A program made the position numbers and the translations under genes. A model generated the notes under the pieces. The model had not been told where the DNA came from, made no database searches, and saw only the letters and a list, made by a program, of their open reading frames with translations. Shown here in pieces: positions 7,155-15,450 of a DNA stretch of 64,000 bases. Position 1 is the first letter of the stretch. Each line of letters starts with the position of its first letter. Where the stretch lies: the IMG/VR virus record IMGVR_UViG_3300030329_004647, positions 1-64,000 of that record. One strand, given 5' to 3'. Source of the stretch: a virus.

Positions 7155-7937
7155 ATGAATAACACATTAAATCAACCTTTAAACAAAGAAGACCTTCAGT
7201 CTCTCGCACCTTCAATATTTACAAATACACCTTCTAAAAAAGTCTCTAGTAAATACACTTTTATATCTACCGAAAGAGTAGTTGACGACTTAAACGTGCT
7301 GGGTTGGAAACCTTTCCAAGCTTCACAAAGAAAATCTAGAACTAAAGAAGATAGTTTATTCACCAAACATTTGGTAAGATTAAGAAATAATACTATAGGT
7401 AAAATAGGTGATTCTATTCCTGAGGTAGTTTTAACAAATTCTCACGATGGAAGAAATGCCTTTAGTCTACACGCGGGTTTATTTAGGTTGGTATGTTCTA
7501 ATGGTTTGGTAGTAGCTGACACTACCTTTGAACAAGTTAAAATAAAACACCAATGGTACTCCTTTGACGAAATACAAAGAGTTACTAGTAGTATGATAGA
7601 AAAAGTACCAAGTCTAGTAAAACATATGAGTGCGTTAGATAGGATAGAATTATCTCTAGAAGACCAAGTTATGTTTGGTAAAAAGGCTATGAAATGTAGA
7701 TGGAAAGCAGGTAATGAAAAACTAGATGTAGAAGACTTATTGGAAGCGGTAAGAGTAGCTGATTCAGGTAACTCATTATGGAAAGTATTCAACACCGTTC
7801 AAGAAAAACTTATCAAGGGTGGTTTAGTCTATAACAACCAAAAAGAAAAATATCAAAAACTTAGACCTATAGTTAATATTGACCAACAGATTAATATTAA
7901 TAAAAACTTATGGGCACTTACTGAAGAATACCTGTAA
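7155..7937 (+). CDS. DUF932-family phage/plasmid protein
   Basis: A 260-residue protein with the DUF932 pattern: an N-terminal FISTERVVDDLNVLGWKP segment and the central conserved HAGLFRLVCSNGLVV near residue 112. The family occurs in phages and plasmids. Its biochemical role is not established. It is driven by a strong host-type promoter and lies directly upstream of the PcfJ and AAA genes, with which it probably forms an early transcription unit. Confidence 0.85.
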   Translation: MNNTLNQPLNKEDLQSLAPSIFTNTPSKKVSSKYTFISTERVVDDLNVLGWKPFQASQRKSRTKEDSLFTKHLVRLRNNTIGKIGDSIPEVVLTNSHDGRNAFSLHAGLFRLVCSNGLVVADTTFEQVKIKHQWYSFDEIQRVTSSMIEKVPSLVKHMSALDRIELSLEDQVMFGKKAMKCRWKAGNEKLDVEDLLEAVRVADSGNSLWKVFNTVQEKLIKGGLVYNNQKEKYQKLRPIVNIDQQININKNLWALTEEYL

Positions 7938-7941
7938 TAAG

Positions 7942-9666
7942 ATGGAAGAAAGAGTACTCCAGAAATATAAGTGGGAAAACTTTACTCTTGAGGAATTCGC
8001 TGACCATAACCCCATTCCATGTGATTTTAAATGGCAAAGGGGTTATACAGCGAATTTAGCTCCATCAGGTCAGGAACCAGAAATCTATACGTTTAATAGG
8101 ACTAAAAGACTTTATGAGACCACTGAAAAAGAATGGATTAAAAAGTCAGTCAACCTTTTTTGCACCGCTAGAGTTAGTAGAGTCACTTTAATTTTATCTG
8201 AAATTATAGAAAATGGTAAACCTATTAAATTAAGAGTGTGTGTTTATTATTTTACTAAAGAAAGAAAAGTAGGTAAAAGATATTTTTGGAAGAAAGCAAA
8301 TAGCGTTTATTATACTGTAAATCTAAAACAAAAAAACTTTTATGTGACTAAAAAAAATAAGTCAGGAAGACACACAAATACCACCACCACTAAAAACCCA
8401 ATAAAGTTCTTTAAAAGAGATGAGTCACTCCTAAATGGTATATTTCTACACCTTAATATACCTACTAATTTTGATAATTCTATAATACCTTATGTAGAAT
8501 TAGGTACCTACGAAACCGACGCTATGATAATGAAGCAAGAAGTAGAAACCGCCGTAGATAAAATTCTAAGTAAGTTTAAGAATAGATTAGAAGTAAAAAA
8601 TATAGGGATGAAATGTGACCTATATACCATTTTATGTAAATGGTTTATAAACAAAAGAAAAATTAAAGTACCAAACAATTGGAAGGATTATATGAGATAT
8701 TATTATCCTGGTATAAAAGAATTAAAAAAACACAATAATAAACTTATACAAACCATACTTTCGAGTTATGGATTAAAGTCTAAATCTAGTATTAGTTTAC
8801 TCCACACTAACGACTTTATTTGTCTAGATACGTACAAAATCATTAAAGATTTGGTAGGTAAACACAACATATCAAAAATCAATACTAGTTTATTTAAAGA
8901 CGAACACCTTCTAGGATTAAGTAACACAGAACAAAGATTTAAAGCTCTTAATTTAAGTAAAAAAGAGATAAAAAATATTATTAACTTACTTAACGATATT
9001 GCACATAATGGTGACCCATATGTTTTAAGAGATTTTATAGCTGACCATATCTCTATGAGAGAACAATTAAAACGAAAGACAGGAAAAACATACAGGATAA
9101 AAGCTGATACAATAAAATTGTATAACAATGAACATAGTAAATGGAGTACTAAATTATCAGAAATAAGAAAGGGGGAAAACATAGAGTATCTATATGACAA
9201 CAATTTTATTAAAATAATAACATCTCCTTATACAGATGAAGTAGGTCAAAAATTTATAATAAAACTATTAAAAACAGGACTAGATTACACTGAAGAGGGG
9301 TTAAAACAAAAAAATTGTGTTGCCACTTACATAGATAAATTTGATAGGTGTATAATATCTGTAAGAACTATGGATGATGAGAGAGTTACCTTAGAGTATG
9401 TTATTCCTCATGAACACAACCCACCCAAACTAATACAAGCTCGAGGAAAACTTAATACAATTATTCCAGATAAATTCAATAAGGTTGTACATGAAATAAC
9501 ACAAAGATTTTTACATATACACAATACTAATATATGGAAACCTACACAAATTGAAGTAAATAATTTAGTAACTGGTCTAAAAGAGATAAAAGAAGTATCA
9601 AAACCTTTAACAATTAAAAATGATTTCTTATTATATGAAGAGGAATTCGAAGATTTACCATTTTAA
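7942..9666 (+). CDS. PcfJ-domain protein
   Basis: A 574-residue basic protein whose C-terminal third has the PcfJ-like core: LKQKNCVATYIDKFDRC near residue 455, then a strand pair ending in LIQARGKLN. PcfJ domains are widespread in conjugative elements and phages and have no settled biochemical function. I start it at the ATG at 7942, four bases after the DUF932 stop, instead of an upstream start inside that gene. Its conserved Cys core broadly resembles the KWCxA core of the proteins at 17058 and 18848, which may be a distant relation. Confidence 0.8.
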   Translation: MEERVLQKYKWENFTLEEFADHNPIPCDFKWQRGYTANLAPSGQEPEIYTFNRTKRLYETTEKEWIKKSVNLFCTARVSRVTLILSEIIENGKPIKLRVCVYYFTKERKVGKRYFWKKANSVYYTVNLKQKNFYVTKKNKSGRHTNTTTTKNPIKFFKRDESLLNGIFLHLNIPTNFDNSIIPYVELGTYETDAMIMKQEVETAVDKILSKFKNRLEVKNIGMKCDLYTILCKWFINKRKIKVPNNWKDYMRYYYPGIKELKKHNNKLIQTILSSYGLKSKSSISLLHTNDFICLDTYKIIKDLVGKHNISKINTSLFKDEHLLGLSNTEQRFKALNLSKKEIKNIINLLNDIAHNGDPYVLRDFIADHISMREQLKRKTGKTYRIKADTIKLYNNEHSKWSTKLSEIRKGENIEYLYDNNFIKIITSPYTDEVGQKFIIKLLKTGLDYTEEGLKQKNCVATYIDKFDRCIISVRTMDDERVTLEYVIPHEHNPPKLIQARGKLNTIIPDKFNKVVHEITQRFLHIHNTNIWKPTQIEVNNLVTGLKEIKEVSKPLTIKNDFLLYEEEFEDLPF

Positions 9667-9676
9667 AAAAATAAAT

Positions 9677-10744
9677 ATGAATAACACACAAATACAATTT
9701 TACGAACCAACATTTGCTGGAAATTTTCCATTAATGAATTATTACATTCACACGTTTAATAAAATTGCAAATATAGCAGATTTTTCAGAGTGTTTTAGAG
9801 AAGATGTTTTACAAGAAATAGAATCATCTCCATACCTGGAAAGGATTAACACTATCGAAGAAATTAATTTTGTTAATAATCAAAAAAACGAAAGAAAAAA
9901 TATTATTTACAAAGCTAAAACACAATATGGTGATGGTAAATATATGTTAAGTATTTCACATCATTCAGAGGAGTCAATTTGTAACGCTACTTTACTTTAT
10001 GATAAAAAAACAGAAGTAGAATTTTTAATTAAACTATTAAAGAAATTTTCTACAGTTAGAGAAAAAGAAGTGGGCCTTATAATCAAAGACGAATTTGGAT
10101 TAGCTGTTAGAGGTTTTAAAGTTAGTGCGGGAAAAGATTTTAAAATAGAAGACAATTACAATGAAGATTTTTTAAAAATTGATAAAAAAATTAAAAAATG
10201 TTTATCAGCTAAGAATAAAAGTGGACTACTTCTTCTTCATGGTAAACCAGGTACTGGCAAAACTACCTATATTAAACATCTAGCAGATAGTTTAAAAAAA
10301 CAAATAATTTTTGTTCCACCTATGATGGCAGGGGCAATCGGGGACCCAGGATTTATACCCTTACTCCTCAAAAATCCTGATAGTATTTTAATTATAGAAG
10401 ACGCTGAAAATGTGGTTAAAGATAGGAATGTGACAGGAAACGCAGATGTGGTATCTAATATACTAAATGTAACTGATGGTATTTTAGGAGAGTGTCTTAA
10501 GATACAGATTATAGCTACATTTAATACCGCAAAAACTCAAATAGACGCAGCTCTTCTAAGAAAAGGAAGACTATTAGCAGAATACAAGTTTGATAACTTG
10601 AGTGTAGAAAAAAGTAACAAATTACTAAAAAAACTTGGAAAAAAAGCTAAGACAAAAGAACCAATGTCTTTAGCAGATATTTATTACTATAATGAAGATA
10701 GTACAAGTACTAATAACAATAATAAAATAGGATTTTTTAATTAG
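9677..10744 (+). CDS. AAA-family ATPase
   Basis: A 355-residue protein with one AAA module. Walker A is GKPGTGKT near residue 187, Walker B SILIIEDAE near residue 235, and a sensor/Arg-finger region includes ALLRKGRL near residue 295. The N-terminal 170 residues form a separate unknown domain. The layout fits a substrate-remodelling ATPase. A role with the upstream PcfJ and DUF932 proteins is inferred from adjacency only. The start at 9677 is chosen because earlier in-frame codons lie inside the preceding gene. Confidence 0.85.
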   Translation: MNNTQIQFYEPTFAGNFPLMNYYIHTFNKIANIADFSECFREDVLQEIESSPYLERINTIEEINFVNNQKNERKNIIYKAKTQYGDGKYMLSISHHSEESICNATLLYDKKTEVEFLIKLLKKFSTVREKEVGLIIKDEFGLAVRGFKVSAGKDFKIEDNYNEDFLKIDKKIKKCLSAKNKSGLLLLHGKPGTGKTTYIKHLADSLKKQIIFVPPMMAGAIGDPGFIPLLLKNPDSILIIEDAENVVKDRNVTGNADVVSNILNVTDGILGECLKIQIIATFNTAKTQIDAALLRKGRLLAEYKFDNLSVEKSNKLLKKLGKKAKTKEPMSLADIYYYNEDSTSTNNNNKIGFFN

Positions 10745-10751
10745 ATAAGAT

Positions 10752-10919
10752 ATGATAAATTGGATAAATGGCTTTAACGCTGGTAACAAAAAAGAAAAAT
10801 ATAGTTTAACATTTAGACTAGGAACATTTACACTGTTCGAACTAAAAGTATCACCTTATGGTAACCCAAATGGTACGGTGCTAAGATTCATGATAATGAA
10901 TTTAGGATTTGAAATTTAA
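10752..10919 (+). CDS. Small hypothetical protein
   Basis: A 55-codon ORF starting 7 bases after the AAA gene and ending 5 bases before the glutaredoxin ATG, so it fills the gap exactly. The product starts MINWINGFNAGNKKEKY and has an alternating beta-strand-like pattern (SLTFRLGTFTLFELKVSPYG). Position and composition favour a real gene of unknown function. Confidence 0.65.
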   Translation: MINWINGFNAGNKKEKYSLTFRLGTFTLFELKVSPYGNPNGTVLRFMIMNLGFEI

Positions 10920-10924
10920 AAACT

Positions 10925-11194
10925 ATGGAAATAATAATTTATTCTTTAGAAAGTTGTCCTCATTGTGTGGAACTAAAAGAAATGTTAGAAGATGAGGGAT
11001 TATCTTTTAAGGTTAAAGATATTGATGTACACAAAAAAGAGTGGGAACAAATTAGAGAACACACAAAAGTAGATTATGTTCCTACTGTACTAATGGTTGA
11101 TAAAGAGAATAAAACTGGTTCAGTTATAGCCCCAGACCGTGATTATGACGAACTAACTGAATGCGTACAAAAAGTCAAAAACAAACTTCTCTAG
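10925..11194 (+). CDS. Glutaredoxin-like thiol oxidoreductase
   Basis: An 89-residue thioredoxin-fold protein with the redox motif CPHC at residues 11-14 and the conserved cis-proline segment VDYVPTV. It probably reduces disulfides, for example of a ribonucleotide reductase, although no such gene lies in the window. Length and motif placement are normal for phage glutaredoxins. It precedes a TATATTTATAG element that begins the next unit. Confidence 0.9.
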   Translation: MEIIIYSLESCPHCVELKEMLEDEGLSFKVKDIDVHKKEWEQIREHTKVDYVPTVLMVDKENKTGSVIAPDRDYDELTECVQKVKNKLL

Positions 11195-11205
11195 TATATT
11201 TATAG
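11195..11205 (+). promoter_or_regulatory. TATATTTATAG element (putative phage-specific promoter)
   Basis: A TATTTATA-type element 10 bases upstream of the 11216 ATG, in coding orientation. Confidence 0.5.
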
Positions 11206-11215
11206 TTAAAACTAA

Positions 11216-12781
11216 ATGTCAATTATATTAGAAAACAAAAATAAGAATTCAATTTTTTGGGACACAGTAAAAGATTTAAATGTTAATCTTAAATTTGTGG
11301 GCACTTTTGGATTTGGCATAACTGGACTGTATGGTATTGTACAAGATTTATTATTTAGAACCTTCCCAACACTTACCGAACAAGAAATAATACTCATTTT
11401 TTTAGCTTCTCTTACTTATTTTAGTTCTCATTTAATTGATAATGTTTCAGAATTAAGAAACAAAATTAAAGATAAAAAATTAGAAAAGTATGTTAATAAA
11501 ACCACAGAGGTTTTAAAAAGTTTAGAAAATGTAGGAATACAAGTTGCGAAATCAGCTGGATTTACCATAGGTTCTATGATGGAGTTAGTTGGATATGTGT
11601 TTTTATTGATTCCATTTTTAGACACGGTAACCCAAATAATACAAAATAATAGTTTTGATTTATTTACTTTAGGAACTTATTTAAAGTCTATACTTGCCTC
11701 TATAGGTATTTTTTATGTTAAAAATTTATTTAATTCTTTAGTTTTAAAATTAGCTGGGGGTAAAAAAGATGAGTTAAAAGAAAATTTTATTAAAGATATG
11801 TCACTACTAGAACATGATACGAAAAATGTCTTTAATAGGTGGAAGAAAGAAACAGATAGGGGAGGTGTAGCCCAACGGATTAATGAGGATGACCTTTACT
11901 ATTTTTTAATAGAAGACCCAAGTGAAGATAAGAGATATGTTGATTGGATGGCTAATCAGTTTGTAAGCGGGTATTGGTTAAACGTAAATAGAGAATACCT
12001 AGTTAGATTAATTAAATTATTTCATCACAATTTAGAAAGATTAACCCCTAAAAATGTAAGTAACCTAAAGGATACCTCAATCCCTGAAAAATATTTGTTA
12101 AAAATAATAGACAATCCAGATAATATAGAAAGTTACGCGGGATACCCTCACCTTGAAAAGGTATTATCTCTACTTGCAAAAAGTCAATTTAATTTATCCG
12201 AAGTTGAATTAGGGTTGGGTGAGTTTGAAGAAATGGTAGGTGAATCTAAAAAAGCTGATTTAATTATAGAATCACAAGGACTAGATATTGATGAAGCTTA
12301 CGATGTTTATTTTAATAGTCCAATCAAACACATAAAAGAACACAAAGACCCCAGAATAAACCAACCACTTCAAATAGGTGACGTAGTGGAACTAATATAT
12401 ATGGATGACCCATATAACCCTATATCACCACTAACAAGAGGTGTGGTTATGGGATTTGAACCTACTCCTGGTGAAGATAAAATTCTAGTTCGTTGGATTA
12501 TGGACGCAGAAAATGAAGAGTTTAGAAATTTTCCTATGATACCCGAGGCAGATGTTTGGAGAAAAATAGAACCATCTACGGAGTCTATAACAGAAGGGAA
12601 TCTATATGAATATGATAATGGTATGTTTGGAATTAAGTTTAAAATTTCACCCAATAAAAAGAAAGTATATATTAAGGAGGGTAAATACTACGGTGTTAAA
12701 GCTACTAAAAAACAATTAAAAGAAGACCTATTCCAAAAAATGATACATTTGTTATTAAAAAAAGAAAAATTGGTCTACTAA
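11216..12781 (+). CDS. Multi-span membrane protein with soluble C-terminal domains, paralogue of cargo-like proteins
   Basis: A 521-residue protein with about four hydrophobic segments in the first 165 residues (for example FVGTFGFGITGLYGIVQDLL and MELVGYVFLLIPFL). Residues 215-260 contain EDKRYVDWMANQF, which resembles the KYLDW/KYLMWM segment of the proteins at 17058 and 18848. Residues 382-445 contain LQIGDVVELIYMDDP, an SH3-like unit like those repeated in the giant proteins at 41862 and 45839, followed by a second unit (ITEGNLYEYDNGMFGIKF). It therefore joins modules of the proposed injected-protein set to a membrane domain. It ends tail to tail with rpsU, overlapping by 4 bases. Confidence 0.75.
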   Translation: MSIILENKNKNSIFWDTVKDLNVNLKFVGTFGFGITGLYGIVQDLLFRTFPTLTEQEIILIFLASLTYFSSHLIDNVSELRNKIKDKKLEKYVNKTTEVLKSLENVGIQVAKSAGFTIGSMMELVGYVFLLIPFLDTVTQIIQNNSFDLFTLGTYLKSILASIGIFYVKNLFNSLVLKLAGGKKDELKENFIKDMSLLEHDTKNVFNRWKKETDRGGVAQRINEDDLYYFLIEDPSEDKRYVDWMANQFVSGYWLNVNREYLVRLIKLFHHNLERLTPKNVSNLKDTSIPEKYLLKIIDNPDNIESYAGYPHLEKVLSLLAKSQFNLSEVELGLGEFEEMVGESKKADLIIESQGLDIDEAYDVYFNSPIKHIKEHKDPRINQPLQIGDVVELIYMDDPYNPISPLTRGVVMGFEPTPGEDKILVRWIMDAENEEFRNFPMIPEADVWRKIEPSTESITEGNLYEYDNGMFGIKFKISPNKKKVYIKEGKYYGVKATKKQLKEDLFQKMIHLLLKKEKLVY

Positions 12782-12966
12782 ATTTCGTCGGACACCATTC
12801 TTTGTTTGTATATCGCTTTTTGTTTCATTTCTCTAAGTCTGTCTGATTTTTTGGTAAAAGCCTTTTTATCTCTTAGAGTTTTTAATTGTTTTGTCAATTT
12901 TACTTTTCTTCTAAGTGTTTTTAAGGCTCTGTTTAAATTATTTTTTTCTATTTTAACTATTAACAT
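12778..12966 (-). CDS. rpsU: Ribosomal protein bS21 homologue
   Basis: A 62-residue basic protein matching bS21 along its length: VKIEKNNLNRALKTLRRKV at the start, LRDKKAFTKKSDR in the middle and AIYKQR near the end. bS21 binds the 30S platform next to the 3' end of 16S rRNA. In Flavobacterium, bS21 with bS6 and bS18 helps occlude the anti-Shine-Dalgarno sequence, and host rpsU carries a strong Shine-Dalgarno used for autoregulation. The bases before this ATG are AT-rich with no AGGAGG, so the phage copy would escape that control. It is probably incorporated into host ribosomes to favour viral messages. It lies downstream of clpP on the same strand. Confidence 0.93.
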   Translation of the reverse strand: MLIVKIEKNNLNRALKTLRRKVKLTKQLKTLRDKKAFTKKSDRLREMKQKAIYKQRMVSDEI

Positions 12967-12990
12967 TTAATTCATTTTAATTTATTAGTA

Positions 12991-13662
12991 CTATTTTTTC
13001 TTTTTACTACCAATAACTTCATCAATCAAACCGTATTTAAGAGATTCATCCGCTGTCATCCAATTGTCTCTTTCTGCATCTTTCATTACTTGTTCCGCGT
13101 CTTTATCACAGTACTCTCCGAGTAACTCAAATAATGTTTTATTTATTTTTTCCCACTCCATAAAATCAATTCTAGCGTCTTGTATGTTTCCTATAGAACC
13201 ACCACTAGATTGGTGTATCATACTTCTAGAAAACCTAAGTGAAGCTCTTTTACCCTTTGCTCCCGCTCCTAAAAGTACAGCACCCATACTAGCTGCCATA
13301 CCTGTATTGATAGTAGCAATATCACATTTAACATAATTCATGACATCTATAATACTTAGTCCGGATTTTACAGAACCGCCTGGAGAGTCTATATGCATTA
13401 CAATATCACTTTTACTATCTAGATTGTCTAGAAACATAAGTTGTGCTTGTACTATTGTAGACATCCCATCATTAATTGGTCCTGCACACCAGATAATACG
13501 TTCCATCATTAATCGAGAGAATATATCCATTTGGGTTACTCTCATTTCTCTCTCCTCTAGGATAAAAGGAGTCATACTACTTTCATAGTCGTGTAACGCT
13601 AAAGAAGACACTCCTAAGTGTTTCGTTGCGTAACTTTTAAATTCATTTTTTACATTCAACAT
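12991..13662 (-). CDS. clpP: ATP-dependent Clp protease proteolytic subunit
   Basis: A 223-residue ClpP-family serine protease. Its catalytic triad is visible: Ser125 in GMAASMGA, His150 in SMIHQSSGG and Asp199 in AERDNWMTA. The family DSPGGSV strand is at residues 92-98. The N-terminus is about 25 residues longer than typical mature ClpP. No Clp ATPase is encoded nearby, so it may pair with a host unfoldase or act in head or protein processing, as ClpP-fold proteases do in some phages. It lies between rpsU and metK in a leftward operon. Confidence 0.93.
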   Translation of the reverse strand: MLNVKNEFKSYATKHLGVSSLALHDYESSMTPFILEEREMRVTQMDIFSRLMMERIIWCAGPINDGMSTIVQAQLMFLDNLDSKSDIVMHIDSPGGSVKSGLSIIDVMNYVKCDIATINTGMAASMGAVLLGAGAKGKRASLRFSRSMIHQSSGGSIGNIQDARIDFMEWEKINKTLFELLGEYCDKDAEQVMKDAERDNWMTADESLKYGLIDEVIGSKKKK

Positions 13663-13675
13663 AATATTATTTTTT

Positions 13676-14734
13676 TTATAAAGGTACGAAAAATTTTAAC
13701 TTATTCAAATTTTCCCACATAAAATTTGATTCACCAGATAACTCACCAAAGTAATTATTCATACAGGCATTTTTATATATAGGTTTAGATAACTCTAAAT
13801 CATTTATTATTTCAGGCATAGAAAAAGGAAAAACATCCAATATTAAACTTTTTAACCAACGTTCTTCTACAATAAGTGTTCCAAAACAATTCATAGATAT
13901 AGATATCGGTTTATCTTTAGAATCTCCCCACGCAATAGATATTAAACATTCATTTGCAAAATTTGCTCTCACCACATGTTTAGCTATATTTCTAGCTAAC
14001 AAACTTCCAGTTCTACTAAAAAAAGATGGGTCTTTCCCTACAAAATTTGGATTGGATAATTTAAGCCCATTTCTAGTAACTAAAGAGGGATTCCAAGACA
14101 AAGAAGTGCCTACGGAAACATCTGGACAAAGTTTTTTATGGGTTACTGTTCTGATATTTGGTGCTTGTCTCCCCAACTCAACACTTTTAAACACATCTGA
14201 AACTAAAGACTCAACATTTTTAATAGTTTTACTATTTTCTAAATCTAGAATCACATCGGTAAATTTAGTATTAAATCCATCAACCTCTGAAACTAACACA
14301 CACTTACCACTACGGGATATTCCTTTTTCCCAAAGGTTATGTGTAAGAAGTTGTCCTACTTTATCTTCTTTACTAATAAATTCCGCGGTTTCGGAATTTG
14401 CATAACCATACGTCACACAAGAAGGTCTTACTACTTCATCTGCAACATCATTTAAAAAACTTACATGTCTTATGGATGTGGTACCAAAATAAGATGTGTC
14501 CCCTGTGTAACCAAGAGTATCAGCTACTTCTAAAACACACTCATCAGTATCTATTTTGTTTTCAGAAAAAACTTCTCCACTAATAATAGATATTTGATTT
14601 TTGATAGTCGTTCTTACATCTAGCTTAACATCTTTAGATTTTTTTATATGACCATCTAATATTGTTTCAGAGATTGTGGATGAAACTCGGTCAGGATGTC
14701 CCGGCAAAAGATATTCAGTTATTTTTTTATACAT
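13676..14734 (-). CDS. metK: Divergent S-adenosylmethionine synthetase
   Basis: A 352-residue MetK-like protein that would make SAM from methionine and ATP. GHPDR (residues 17-21) corresponds to the ATP-site GHPDK, with Lys replaced by Arg. TYGYANSETAEF, SGKCVLVSEVDGF, NFVGKDPSFFSRTGSLLA and the following RNIAKHVV match family blocks in order. It is shorter than cellular enzymes (about 380-430 residues), and the usual GDxGLTGRK segment is missing or reduced to LVTRNGLKLSNP. Activity is therefore uncertain: it may be a streamlined enzyme or a repurposed binding protein. The phage also encodes a SAM-dependent methyltransferase at 23948. Confidence 0.85.
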   Translation of the reverse strand: MYKKITEYLLPGHPDRVSSTISETILDGHIKKSKDVKLDVRTTIKNQISIISGEVFSENKIDTDECVLEVADTLGYTGDTSYFGTTSIRHVSFLNDVADEVVRPSCVTYGYANSETAEFISKEDKVGQLLTHNLWEKGISRSGKCVLVSEVDGFNTKFTDVILDLENSKTIKNVESLVSDVFKSVELGRQAPNIRTVTHKKLCPDVSVGTSLSWNPSLVTRNGLKLSNPNFVGKDPSFFSRTGSLLARNIAKHVVRANFANECLISIAWGDSKDKPISISMNCFGTLIVEERWLKSLILDVFPFSMPEIINDLELSKPIYKNACMNNYFGELSGESNFMWENLNKLKFFVPL

Positions 14735-14799
14735 TTTAAATTATTTAATCAAAATATAATAAAAATAACTGAATAGTCTAAATGGTAGAGATAAAAAAT

Positions 14800-15414
14800 T
14801 TATACAATATCTTTTGACTCAATCAAAGTATAAGTAAAGTTGTTGCTCCAAGTATCTCTTGCTTTTCTCATAATTTTCATAAAAAGAGTCCAATCATCAT
14901 TTGCTGCAATTACTTGACACCCTGCTGACCACTTATCTACTTTAGTAGATTTTTTACCAGCGTACTTGGTAGCTCTATGTATATTAATCCCAAATAAACC
15001 AGTCATAGTATTGTCATCACTTAAATCATAAGTACCATCTTTGTTAGCGTCTCTATAGACAGTAACAGGTCTTTGTTGGCCTAATGCTTCGTATCTTCCT
15101 TGGTGTTTTCTAATTTTATGAGAACCTTTGTATTGCCCCTCCTTAAGAACAGCGACCCCTTCCTTGCGCATTATATTCTCCACCCAATGCGTGCCGGGGT
15201 CTGTAGTACACTCAAAGCAGTAGAATTTCCATTCACCCTCTTTTTTGTATGAAACAGTTATACAGTCGTCAAAACGATTAGTGACTTTGTTTTTGGTTTC
15301 AGAGTTTCTGATACCGACGATATTAACATTATAATCGCCATTTTCGAACCATTTGTAACCTTTTTCTTTTACAGCAGATTCGATTTGTTCCCTTGTGTAA
15401 CAAGTTTTACTCAT
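14800..15414 (-). CDS. L,D-transpeptidase (YkuD)-like / cell-wall-active protein
   Basis: A 204-residue protein. GLFGINIHRA (His146) and KWSAGCQVI (Cys166) give the His and SxGC signature of YkuD-type L,D-transpeptidase catalytic domains, which cut or form peptidoglycan cross-links. The segment DANKDGTYDL near residue 122 looks like a calcium-binding DxNxDG loop. No signal peptide is visible, so it may be an endolysin-like or virion enzyme exported by other means. The family assignment rests on the active-site motifs only. Confidence 0.6.
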   Translation of the reverse strand: MSKTCYTREQIESAVKEKGYKWFENGDYNVNIVGIRNSETKNKVTNRFDDCITVSYKKEGEWKFYCFECTTDPGTHWVENIMRKEGVAVLKEGQYKGSHKIRKHQGRYEALGQQRPVTVYRDANKDGTYDLSDDNTMTGLFGINIHRATKYAGKKSTKVDKWSAGCQVIAANDDWTLFMKIMRKARDTWSNNFTYTLIESKDIV

Positions 15415-15450
15415 AATTTTTTATTTTTGTTAAGTTCTTATTTTATTTAT

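Noticed and set aside
8766-9203. Leftward ORF of 145 codons
   Set aside because: It is the antisense shadow of the PcfJ gene, hydrophobic and Ser/Leu-rich as expected for the complement of an AT-rich coding strand.
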